In this document: one piece after another, positions 1-10,645 of the stretch | Position numbering within the stretch: the first letter of the stretch is position 1 | Layout of the letters: every line of letters starts with the position of its first letter | Source of the DNA: Sebastes aleutianus | Lineage: Eukaryota > Chordata > Actinopteri > Perciformes > Sebastidae | Direction: 5' to 3' | DNA: 64,000 bases | Assembly (NCBI GenBank): GCA_916700875.1 | Contig: CAKAKS010000275.1 | Location: 124,001-188,000, forward strand | Notes under the pieces: model-generated | Seen by the model: the letters and a program-made list of their open reading frames with translations, nothing else | Told to the model about the DNA's origin: nothing | Databases searched by the model: none | Program-made: the position numbers and the translations under genes

Positions 1-6
1 GGACCC

Positions 7-536
7 TTAAATTCTGTTTATGTCATGCTACTAGCACTACTAGCTACTAGCCAATAACAGGTTGTTTGGGAACATAGACATTAATACATCCACCACGGTA
101 CAGGCTTACAGCATACAGCCCATGGGTGTATTATAAGATAATACAAGCGATTAATTACAGCCAATATATCCATTATTACAGCCGCATACAGCTAGCAGGA
201 AGCTGGCAGAACCGGATATGTCATATGAGCGTGCAGGTCGGTGAAGTCCCGTGGGTCTGATGCACGTTCATTATGTCTAGGAAAATATTTCTGGATTCAG
301 CTATTAGTTAATTTTACAACTTCTAGGACATAATGATTTAAATGAGGGCTATTTAAGTTTTAAGAAGTTGATTTACATAAAAAAAATCCTCTGATTTACA
401 GACATCTCTTTATACATTCATGGCTTTGGACGCATTGGCGTTTTCAGTCCAAAATAGCGAAAACGCTACCGCAGCGCCATCTAGCGGCTATTGTCAAAAA
501 AATTTGACAATAGTTTCGCCTCTTTTCTCTTTCCTG
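7..536. repeat. Dispersed repeat, copy 1 (partner at 13321-13843)
   Basis: The segment matches 13321-13843 in the same orientation almost base for base. Shared blocks include the 'gctactagcactactagcta' stretch and the later 'ttttcagtccaaaat' block. The two copies differ by scattered substitutions, and copy 1 has a short A/T-rich insertion near 495-515. Neither copy has a convincing ORF. The right-hand copy lies inside a larger element with inverted ends, so this one is probably a truncated member of the same transposon family. Confidence 0.75.
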
Positions 537-539
537 GAA

Positions 540-792
540 ATAAACTGGGACACATTTTGAATGATGACATTTAAAACTGTGTAATAGTCTAAATATTGTT
601 GATTTGTGACATCACAAATGGACAGAAATCCTGACAGCTTGTTTCAAAGGCACAGTTTCTGAATACGAGCTGGTTGTATTTCTCCATGAACTGATCATTT
701 CAATACTTTCACAGTATTTATATAGCACTTAAACATACTTAATAATCTTTTTAAAAATGAAAATCGCCCTTTTTACAATATGGGACCTTTAA
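540..792 (-). mobile_element. MITE fragment, 'TTAAAGGTCCCATATT' family
   Basis: Read on the minus strand, this starts with a relative of the terminal repeat of the complete element at 27754-28275. It also shares internal blocks with it, such as 'aatcctgacagcttgtttcaaa'-like sequence on opposite strands. Only about half of the element is present, and it abuts the repeat at 7-536. It is non-coding. Confidence 0.6.
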
Positions 793-940
793 ATTGCTAT
801 TTGTTGAATGCACTTCTTGTCTTCTTGTCTTTGTTGAATGCAGGTTGAAGAGCAACCATTTGCAAAAACCGGGACTTACAAGTATGTTTGATTAATTCCA
901 CTTTATCAAGTCTGACATAGACAAAACAAGCATACACCAC

Positions 941-1009
941 AAGGTCCATTTAGTAGCTGTGCCTTCATTCATCTTCATCAGCAAAGCTTCAGCTGCTAAA
1001 TGGACCTTG
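941..1009. repeat. Inverted repeat / hairpin at the start of the putative gene
   Basis: 'aaggtccatttagtagctg' at about 942-960 is the reverse complement, with one mismatch, of 'cagctgctaaatggacctt' at about 990-1008. The second arm contains the ATG at 1000. A similar block (ctaaatgg followed by ttttgtcaacggttgt) occurs near 19400-19450, so the sequence is dispersed rather than unique. Confidence 0.6.
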
Positions 1010-1780
1010 CTTTGTCAACTACTGTTTCCAAGGTCAAGAATGAACGTTCAATCTCAAGTCTGAGATATATTCTATTATTGATCTGGATTTTTCTACTGTA
1101 CGTTCTCAACGTTTTGTTTTTCTGTGCAAACAAATCACTTCAAAATGATTTCATCAACAGATCCAGCACTGCATATCTGCTCGTGTACAGAGGTACGATC
1201 ACAAAAAGAAATCAAGAAATCATTCAATGCTGTAATATCAACAGATAATTAATTCATATATTACTTTTGCTCCACTTTAAAGCCTCAGGGAAAGAACGAC
1301 AGGATGTGGATGCTGGAGATAAAGAAAACAGGCAGCTGGAACAGAATCAAGAGAGTGGAGGACAGATGAGAAAAGACATGAAGGAAGAGGAGGGTGATGC
1401 CAAACATGAGAAGAAGTTTTCAAGCTTCAAAGATGAGACAATCAATCAAAAACAAAACACAAGCTACCCGAGTAAACAACTACTGGACAGTCGGACAACG
1501 GCAGAGAAGAGGAAGCAAAGGAGCAGGAAAGAGGACGGTGAGGCGACAAAGGGTATAAACATTTCTGATACTGCTATTTCTTTAAATGCATTTTAATTCA
1601 AGAGTTTATCTGAGGAAATTAATTTCTGTGTTACTTTCCCCACCAGATGAGAATTGTCTGCAACCCTGCAAGAGTCCAACGGACATCAAGAAGCATCCTC
1701 TTTTGATTGTTCTCATCGTTGTTGTTTGTGCGTTAGTTGTGATACTTCCTGTCATACTAACATCTCTGAACAAGTCTTGA
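1000..1780 (+). CDS. Putative three-exon gene, 193-residue membrane-associated protein, unrecognised
   Basis: The exon model is 1000-1192, 1283-1537 and 1647-1780, giving 582 nt and 193 codons plus TGA. Both introns have GT and AG ends (AG|GTACGA to AAAG; ACG|GTGAGG to CACCAG), and both are phase 1, so the frame stays open throughout. A TAA lies in frame immediately before the ATG. The product would have a hydrophobic stretch at about residues 23-42 and a charged, K/E/Q-rich middle of about 85 residues. It then has a short CLQPC segment and a second hydrophobic helix at about 165-185 that ends eight or so residues before the stop, like a tail anchor. No family is recognised. The first exon starts inside a hairpin-forming repeat, so its coding status is the weakest part. 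The second and third exons could instead be the 3' end of a gene that enters from the left. Confidence 0.4.
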
Positions 1781-2255
1781 GTTCAGAAATGCAACCAAAG
1801 CAACTTGCTAACAAGGTGAAAATGAAAAGGCGATAATTACACTTTCAAAACGATAGTTGTTATTGATGTTATTAATCATGTGTATATAATAGAAAAATAA
1901 GCTTTTCCAGCTTCAGCATTAAAGTAATGTACATTTTAACGCATCAATAATTATAACTCAATAATGTTATATATATTATTCTGAAATGGGCCATTCTGCA
2001 TAATGAGAACTTTTACTTGTGGTATTTTAGTATATTTTGATGCTACTTTTATGCTTTTACTCGAGTAAAATATTGAATTTAGGACTTTTATTTGTAACAA
2101 TAATAAACAATTCTGTTAATATTATATTATTTACTGTTTGTTTTGCCATATTTTCTCATTATGTTACTTTAGTATCATTTATTATCATTTTGTTTTGGGC
2201 AGAAAACCAGCTAATAAACGTTCAACTGTTCATGACTTTGCTGTATTTCCTGTTC

Positions 2256-2261
2256 AATAAA
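2256..2261 (+). promoter_or_regulatory. Candidate polyadenylation signal for the putative plus-strand gene
   Basis: An AATAAA hexamer follows the stop at 1780 by about 475 bases in A/T-rich sequence with no other gene on this strand. Other AATAAA-like motifs occur nearby, for example around 2100, so the choice is tentative. Confidence 0.25.
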
Positions 2262-2406
2262 CATTTTAATTAGAATTTGTTTGAATTAATTATTTGTCTT
2301 TCACATTAAAATGACCATTTAGACTGAGAAAAAAAAAAAAACATCAAAATCACAGTTTCTTCAACACTAAAAAGTTTATAAGAAAACATTTTTAAAGGAG
2401 TGTTTG

Positions 2407-3494
2407 CTACAGATCAGTGTGAAGCTCGGGGGCAGAGTGGATCCTCACCCTGCAGGAGCAACATTTCCTGTAAGTCGCCACGGCGGCAGCCAGGAGACAA
2501 GCAGCAGCAGTGATGCCGAGTGCTGAGGCTGCAGTGAGCTCTGCAGCAGGTCTGAGGGGCGACCAGGTCCCGTTGGGGGCTGAAGTTAAAGTCTCATAGA
2601 GATCACTGACCAAAAAGCAATAGAGTAAGGTAAGTATGAGTTACAGGTTACTATAAAGCAAGAGGGTGGTTGTTTAAAGCCATACTTGCCTTGTGATAGC
2701 AGCAGGAAATGTGCTGACATCACCTGAAGGAGGAGTAACGTCGGTGTACAGACATAACCTCCTGTCAGGACAGTGAACTAAACCCTGGTATCCTTTTATC
2801 TGACCGTTAAAAACAGCAAAGACAGAATACACAATGCAAGTTCAAATGAGAACCGGGGATCTGAGTGTAGCATTTTTAAACATCAGTATATCACATCACC
2901 TTAGTAACATCAGTAAACAAGTGCATTTCCAGTCATAACTTAATGTGTCAAACATATTTTCATTGAGCAGCTTGCTTAATGTTGCACATTGTGACAAGCA
3001 CTAAACAACAATACTACTACACCATGTTTCCCGATTATATTTTACATATTTATTCTAGGACCAAAGAAATTCTTAGTCGACTAACACTCATACGATTTTG
3101 TGGACTAATCGGTTAGTCGATTTAAATCAACAGATCTGTGAAACTGAGTTTCTCCACAAAGAATCACACAAAAGCATCACTTTAAATCTGGAGTTTACAG
3201 AGATGTGCTCATACATTTCTTAGAGATAAATCACTCAGCATGAAAAAGCATAAAAAATTACTAATAGACTAAAGAAGTCTTAGTCAACTAAGACCAAAAA
3301 TGACCGATTAGTCGACTCAGAGGGGGCAGCCCTAATTTATTCATATATTTACATTGCACTATATCACTATATAATAATATATTATTACTATATTGATATT
3401 ATTGTGCTTGTATATTATTATATATGTTATATCATAGTATTCGCTTAGATTTCTGTTATAAATACTTCTCATAGTACTGTATTATTACTGTATA

Positions 3495-3552
<58 letters not shown>

Positions 3553-6500
3553 TACATACACTGTATACTGCATAGGTTAGGGCTTTTTGCCATTTTTTGA
3601 CGCCCGCTTTACCAGGTGAGCTACAAGAATGCCCCACATTTATCATATTTAACAATTATTATGTATAGTGTACTTATCATTCATATCTATATACTTATAC
3701 TATCTATCTATTTATAGTCATACAACACAGCCTTTCTCTGTGCTGCTGTGACGTGAAAAGAGACAAAACACACAATAGACAAAGTTAAAGATGAATTTAA
3801 CTGATAGCATTGTTCATTATTGTGAAAATATGATATTGTGAGAGCCCTAGTACCTCCAAACAACTCTTTTGATTTATACCGTAGTTACATTTCGGGTTAT
3901 GTCATGTTACCTGGATGGTGCGCCCTGCTGGACAGTCCACCCAGTCAGAGCCAGACACCTGGATGTGGTACCGGTTCAGTCCAGTACACCTGTGTCTGTA
4001 ACAGCGTCCCTCCACAGAGCTGCTGGATAGAAGAAACTCACTCTGGTTCTAAAAGGAAGACAGGTGGAGGAGGAAGAAGATAGGAAACAGTTAGGAAAAC
4101 ACAGGTGACATTATTCACTTTATGCACACACACACACCTGTCTAGTCAGGCTGGAGAAGAAGCAGCGGCTGTGAAAACCAAAGATCTCCCCGCTCCAGTC
4201 CTCTTCTCTGCCATTTTCCTCTTTCCAACATTCACTCTGAAGAACAAGAGAAGGAAAACAAGTGAAAATATGGTGCTGCAATGGCAATAAAATACTACAG
4301 ATTGCAATTGAAGGCAGAAGAAAATATTTCTGCTTTACAGAACTGGGAAAATTGTAAAGTCCAGAGCAAGGATGTGAAGGAATGTACATCATTTTGGACA
4401 TTTTGAGATCAAGTAAAAGACTTCTGGTAAAGCAAAATGAGTAAAAAAGAAACTTATTTTATTCTATAATCTGAAGGATGTCGTTTGGTGAAGAAAATCA
4501 CATGAAAAGAAATAAAACTTACTCCATTGTTGAGGGGTTTATACACTCGGCATCCCTCCAGGTATTCATCAGTCTGGCACTCCCCCTTGTGGAGGTGAAG
4601 ATAATGACACCCAAATCCACTGAGAAGGAGGAATAATGCAAACATTAGTGCTGGAAATGTAGTGTGAAAAGAAAAGAGAAAAATGTGGCCCACATTCCAA
4701 TTAGAAATATAAGTTGTTGTGTAGAATATATAATTATTAATCTACCTGCCGTTGCAGAAAAAGGATGAGGACTTGTTCTGACAGGTTGACAGGGAACCAA
4801 ACGAGCCTCCTTCACCTATAAAAACACGTTCATCTTATATTATCAGGCTGATTTAATTAAATTGCTGTCTACTTTTCTGTATTTTTTTTTTGTTTTTATG
4901 ATAATGATCCTGCAGATTTTACATGTATTTATTTTTAATATCTCCTTACCGTCTCCCCAGACTAGACTGTGTGCTCGGCTCAGGTCGACAGTGTACCAGC
5001 CTGTATCCTGTAATGCAGCCAAGGTGACCGAGTCGATCCGGACTGTGGTCGAGTCCCCCAGCACCGCCGCCATGATGGAGCCCTGCAGGACCCGGGACTC
5101 CCAGTGAGAGGACACTTTTCCTGGAGGTACATCCTGAAGAAAGAAAGTGGAAAACATGTAAAGAGAGCACATGATACATCTGAAAAAGAGCTGGAGCTGC
5201 TCAGTACCAGGTTCTCCAGCAGCCCCCCTAGCTCAGGGTCTGAGGATGCCAGGTGCCTCTGCAGGGCTGAGATGACAGACGGGGTGTAAATCCTCATCTG
5301 GCCCGATCCATCAGAGTGAGTCACTTTGCCTCGAGGAGAACAGCCAGCACCCACTGCAACGAAAAGAAAAACATATGAGAAGAACATTTTCTAACCAGTG
5401 CATATGATCTTTAATGTGTAGTGGACTCATATAGTCAAGATAGTATATAGGAGTTGGCTCATGACCAATAAATATCTCCATGTCCATCACATTTTACTGA
5501 AATATGAATGATGATAATAATGTTTAAGGAGAGTTAAGTGTGTGTATGTAAATGGGGTTTATCAAACGATCCTTGTTAATAAACTCACACATCCCACTAG
5601 TAGATTCAGCTCATTTCACACTCTCTTACGTCTGGCTAAATTACACAACATGTGGAACAACACAAATATGAAGCAATGACACAATATTATATAATAATGT
5701 CCTACTACATAATGCATTAGAGTTTAATACAGTGAAATTAAAATATCACAATGTGTTTAAAAAACCTTGAGAAGTGGAGGAGCAGTCTCTCCAGGTGTGG
5801 AAGAGCTCTTTAGAGAAACCAAGTGCATGAAGCAGCTCATGGATCACAGTCTGGAAAACAGGTGAGTAAACACAACACATCAACACACAATTAAAAAGTA
5901 TTGTTATTATTAATAATATTATTATTCCTACCTGTACAGTAGCCTGGTGGTTGTATGTGGCTCCTGTTAGTCTGTCCCTGCAGATGACGACCACCCCGGC
6001 TAAAGGTCGTCCACGAGTGTCCGTCTGACAGTGCACGGCGTAGGCCAACACATGAGGCTGAGGGTGAACAGGATGTAAGAAGAGGTTAACATGAGGAAAG
6101 TAACAGCACTGAATGACACCTTTTAAAACGTGACATTTGATCCTAAGCTTAAAAAAGATGAATGTATTAATCAAGCATATTTTATTTTAATATATAGAGT
6201 ATGTTTTATTATATCATCACTGAAGTGACATTTGCTGTTGTAATAATCTGATGTTGTGAAATGTTTCCAATGTACAGACAGTGATGCATTTTGTTTGAAT
6301 GCAGCAACTTTTTGTTTGTTTGTCTTTTGCTGCTAAAAAAACTTAATGAAAATTAAAGGAAAAGATGTCATAATACTGTCCACACTGTTTGACACGTTAT
6401 CTCTGAAATTTGAGGGTAAAAAACCAAAGCAGTCAGTGTTTAAAGGGACTGTTTGTAACTTTTTAACGTATAAATGTACCGGGTCGGGACACATGCGCGC

Positions 6501-9500
6501 TCGCATATGCACGTTTGCGTGTGGCCGCTGCCTCTCCTCCTCTGCCTGCTTGACTTCACTCAGACAGAGCGCGCGTTCTCGCTCAGCTCGCTCCACCTCT
6601 AGACGTGAACGCGCACTCACTCCACACTGCAGAAAAGTTAGTAGCTCTGAGAATATCTAGTGAATGTGCAGTGGACGTTTGGGCAGAAATAAATGCTGCA
6701 GCTCCTCCAGACCAACAGAGGTTTCCCGTGTCTTGTGAAGTGACGGAGCTCTGCAGAGAGACACGTTGTAGTCTCGTTACCGACCGGGTGCCGGTGTCTT
6801 CCTGCTCTCTCCGGCTGCGGGCGGAGAGAGCAGGAAGACACGCTGCAGAGCCCCGCTGCATCAGCCTGCGCAGAGGCAGGAAAAGCCAACACTAAGATCA
6901 GATCTAAATCATGTTCATGGAGAGACCTTGGTCTGGTCAGCTAACATTACTGCCAAGCAGGTGAAATATAGAGTGATATTGTGGTTTTAGCTGACTTGTG
7001 TCGCCTCACTGTTTTGAGTGATGCTCGTTCAGGTATATTGAGAGCGAGCAAGCGCGAGCCCGACGCTGACTTTCGTTGATTTCACGGCCACAGGTGTCGC
7101 TGTTAACAAGCATTTCTGAAAGTTACAAATAGTCCCTTTCAGATGTGAAGAAAATTCGAAGACAATAAAGAAATAATATTATTTTAGAAGCTCATAACAC
7201 AGTAAAGTTATCTTGTTATTTTAGCCTTTTTTTTGTTTGTTTCTCTCTTTGTTTCTTATTCTATTGTTTTACTGTAACACACTTTCTTTTTTATAGATAT
7301 ACAACTACATTTTATCATTAATTGAAATGTCCACCTTTAACTATTTACTTTAAAGCACTATGTTTTATATGTTTTAATATCAAAGATCTCAGTGTTGTCA
7401 GTGGGTCTTCACCTCTGCTCTGCACTTGTCAGTGGCGCGTACGTGGAGGTACAGCACGAAGTCGGCGTCCGGGAGTCCAGCACCGTCAGGACGGAGCTCA
7501 GTGCTGCGAGGTGAATCAGCCTCCGTGTAAATATCACATCCAGCCAGATGATCATCTGGGATCTGGTGATAACAGGCACGGCAAACAATGCTTTACATAT
7601 TTGTCTCTATGTGTACAGGTACATGCTGTATATGTAGGAATACAGTAACACAATGATTCAGACTGATACTTACTGTCACATCCAGACAGGTCTCTGTTCT
7701 GTAGTTGTTGTTGGCTCCACCACACCTGAAGGAAGAAAACTGTAAAATTACAAACCTACTATTAACTTCTTGCATTTAAATATATGTTAGTGCTGATATT
7801 TGCGTAAACATGAACCTCCCACAAATAATGCTCCAGGATATATCCCACAATGGAAATACAACAAATATTGAATCACAAATATACACATACAGCCCCCTTA
7901 AGACACATACACAAATCCAATCATGACAAAAAGGCATAAGAGTCTGAGGAATGTATCTGTCGTATGTTACTTTTCTCCTCCTAATATAGATATTTAATTA
8001 AGGACAAGATCAAGTGAAGTGAATTTCAACCTCATTTAGTAGTACTAATTTTTACCTCGTTTTCAAAAGTGATGAGGATGTAACACTGTGACTGCTCGTA
8101 CCTCTAATTCTGATGATTATCATGATGTAGCATAAAATGAAGTTTAGATAATCTGAGAAAGTCGTATAACCTCCCTGTGATTTGCAAAATCGATACAGCT
8201 CCTTTGGATAAACCGGTAAATGAAACTAAAACATGCAAACTTGTTATATGTGATCATTTGAAGGAAGATCATCTTAAAGATAGAGTAGAGTCACATCTGG
8301 CCAAACGCACTACCAGTGGTGGGAAAAAGTCAGTGTTTTAGAAGTCAGAAGTCTTTGCACTCAAGTCCCAAGTCCTAAACTTTGAGTTTTAAGTTAAACA
8401 AGTCATGATGTGCTCTTCACCAAATGTTATCCCATTTTTAACAACAAAGTAATAATATATTCAATTTACAAAAAGCATGAATGTTTTTTTTTAAATGTGT
8501 ATTTATTTGTTAAAACAAAGTAGTGTTGAAATTGCACTTTCATAGCGTATAAATGGAAATTAATTAATTTGTGGCACACTTTTTAAAGAACCTTCTTTTT
8601 CATCTTTGGGTTTAGGGGAAGGTAGAAAGTGTTTTCAAGTCAAAGGGCTCAAGTCCAAATGAAATCATGAGCCATTGGTGGTGGAGTCCAAGTCGAGTTG
8701 CAAGACGCTTTTGACTTATATCAAGTTGAATCTAAAGTCATCAAATGTGTGACTCGAGTCCAAGTGAGGCAGTAGACACACCTGTTGTAGTTAGCAGTAC
8801 TTGAATTCCTCCAGAGAAACTTGCAGTATTTGTTGATGTCTCTGCTGAGCAGCAATGGACCCGGTACTCTGTTCACTATGGAAAAGTCAACAGTTCATGA
8901 TAGTACATGTTTACCTGTATGTGTGTGTGTTACTAATTTATAGTCCAGTAATAATGTAATTTGCCCGCACACAAATTGCAACAAAACATACAAGAAGTGT
9001 TAGTGAATAATCGGAAGGGAAAATCCTGAAATCTGGGAAATTCAAAATGTGCGCTATCCACCCTGGTGACAATGTTAATTCATATATGAAAGGTTCAAGG
9101 TTCTTTATTTGTCATTTGTCAATTCCAGCAAAGCAGTCATTGGTAATGAAAATCTTTGGTCTCAGGTTCGTTCAACAATGCTCATGAAATATGTCTGTAT
9201 AAAAGGGGAAATCACATGTAAATGTAAAAGCAAAATGATAATCTAAGGCATAAAATAATGCAGTTAAGAGAAATATAAACATAGGTAACTATAAAATAGC
9301 AATAGCAATGTAAACGTGAATTTGTAAATTTGTTGCAGACAGTATTTCAGATGGAAAACTGCATGTAAATAATTATAACTACTAAAAATATATATACAGA
9401 GGTGTAACAGTTGTAAAACAGTATGTAAAGTATAAAAGGTAAATATGGTGTGTGACCAATGGTAAAGTGAAAGGGTTACTATCAGAGATGGGCAGTATTT

Positions 9501-9529
9501 CTGTTACTTGTACTTGTACTTGAATTTTA

Positions 9530-9611
<82 letters not shown>

Positions 9612-10645
9612 TTGTTATTATTATTAATAATCTTAACTGCAATAGAAATCTGGGTAGAATCAGACCAAAACAAAGATGTGATCTTAATAAATTATCATCA
9701 CTGATATATTGTTTGTTGTTGTTTTTGCTTCAAGGAAAACAATACAGTATGGTCAAATCTAGCATGCACAACGATGTAAGCTTGTATAGTCACAGAAATA
9801 TGACGAAAAAGATGTTTTTGGTAGGATCATAATTAGGCGATTTTCAAAATTTTCCCTTCATACATTTCCTTTGGACTTTTTTTTCTCTCATTCAGAACAT
9901 ATTGAGGAAAAACAAACAACCATTGAGTTTGTTTTTGTTGCAATTTGTGTGAGGTTGACAAACATTTTTATGACTTTAAAATGCCTGGACTATTAGGACA
10001 CCTTCGGGGACACATTTAAGACTAAAGACCAGTTAACTGGAGACGGCTTGTCCAATTGGGGACACAGGAAAAAGTTGATTTTGGGGTTCAGTGGTTAAGG
10101 GTTAATGTTAGGGAAAGTCTACATGAAATGAATGTAAGTCTATGTAATGTCTCTAAAAGTGACATACTGTAGGTAAACATGTATGTGTAAGTGTGTGTGT
10201 CACCTGACAATAAGGAAGACAGCATCCTCACAGCCTCCTCCACCGCTGCCTCCAGCCTCTCTTTCTCAGTCTCTGATAGGTTGCTGCTCTCTGCGGGAAT
10301 CCAGCTCCGGATCCTGATTGGCTGTGGAGAGGCAGGAGTGGGCGGCGCCTTCTTTCTCAGGCTTCTCCTCTGTGTCACTGACACGAGGCCACGCAGAGGT
10401 GATGCCCTCCGTCCTGGATGGTTTCGGATGGTTTGTCGCCCAGCGGTCAGCGGGTGCTCTTCGGCTCCGAGTCTGGGCTCGTTGGGTGGGCTCTCTGGGC
10501 GGATGGGTGCAGCTCGGACCACCCTGGCCTGGGCCTGAACCTCGTCAAAGATGCACTTCTGCAGGGCTCCAGGGAGCTCCGCCACCACCGCCAACATTAC
10601 CACTAACATCCCCACCCAGAGTTTCTGGGATGGAGGTAAAACCAT
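2407..10645 (-). CDS. cirop: Ciliated left-right organizer metallopeptidase (leishmanolysin-like M8 protease)
   Basis: Coding exons in transcript order: 10645-10204, 8875-8782, 7725-7674, 7562-7413, 6057-5932, 5850-5766, 5353-5208, 5133-4950, 4815-4746, 4619-4523, 4236-4138, 4048-3911, 2799-2690 and 2605-2407. They total 1992 nt, or 663 residues, and all phases agree. A signal peptide occupies about residues 1-29. The zinc site is HELLHALGF with H292, E293 and H296. The third ligand is H375 in SSHWESR, followed by the Met of GSIMAAV at 386. Cysteine-rich blocks (GCHYLHLHKGEC, SECWKEENG, GRCYRHRCTG) match vertebrate CIROP. A helix at about 620-642 and a short tail ending APELHTDL anchor it. 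The family acts at the left-right organizer, and human mutations cause heterotaxy. Oddities are a GC donor in the last intron and a juxtamembrane region about 100 residues shorter than in human. Ordinary lmln is less likely because of the C-terminal match. Confidence 0.92.
2606..2689 (-). other. cirop: GC-AG intron, last intron of cirop
   Basis: This 84-base intron joins exon 13 (to 2690) and exon 14 (from 2605). The donor reads ACAAG|GCAAGT on the minus strand, a strong match to the GC-donor consensus. Using it gives phase 2, which joins in frame to AGT GAT CTC. The only nearby GT (GCAA|GTATGG) would put a TGA at the start of the next exon, so frame logic favours GC. Confidence 0.7.
3055..3336. 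repeat. Dispersed MITE-like repeat ('cagccctaat' end), copy 1
   Basis: Ends read 'ctaggaccaaagaaatt' on the left and 'gggggcagccctaat' on the right, with internal 'cttagtcgactaa' blocks. Relatives occur at 34478-34765 and 34965-35175. It lies in the intron between cirop exons 12 and 13. No ORF. Confidence 0.65.
3497..3550. repeat. (GT)n microsatellite
   Basis: About 27 uninterrupted GT units in a cirop intron. Likely length-polymorphic. Confidence 0.98.
6442..7139. mobile_element. Non-autonomous DNA transposon (MITE) with 'AAAGGGACTRTTTGTAACTT' ends
   Basis: The left end 'aaagggactgtttgtaactt' is the inverted repeat of the right end 'aagttacaaatagtccctttc' region (positions 7119-7139) with one mismatch. 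The interior is GC-rich with several CG dinucleotides and inverted sub-blocks around 6790-6850. It has no transposase. It fills most of the intron between cirop exons 4 and 5. Confidence 0.8.
8313..8770. mobile_element. MITE-like repeat rich in 'caagtc' motifs
   Basis: Starts 'accagtggtgggaaaaagtc' and ends in 'gtgactcgagtccaag', with many 'aagtccaagt' words in both orientations. This resembles the 'cagtggtggaa' families common in fish. Its right end stops about a dozen bases from cirop exon 2 (8782-8875), next to that exon's splice donor. Boundaries are approximate. Confidence 0.45.
9098..9240. repeat. Possible LINE 3'-tail remnant
   Basis: The 'ggttctttatttgtcatttg' stretch followed by A-rich sequence resembles the 'tttattgtcattgtcatt' tail of the LINE remnant at 26040-26822. 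It lies in cirop intron 1. No coding potential seen. Confidence 0.35.
9527..9628. repeat. Compound (ATT)n-(TAG)n microsatellite
   Basis: A run of TTA/ATT units passes directly into a long TAG run and back to TTA. On the minus strand it gives a spurious poly-Leu/poly-Ile reading. Confidence 0.97.

Noticed and set aside
4862..5172. Plus-strand frames across cirop exons 7 and 8
   Set aside because: Antisense shadows. The minus strand carries conserved protease sequence with proper splice sites.
9382..9642. Poly-Leu/poly-Ile minus-strand frame
   Set aside because: Produced by the compound ATT/TAG microsatellite.
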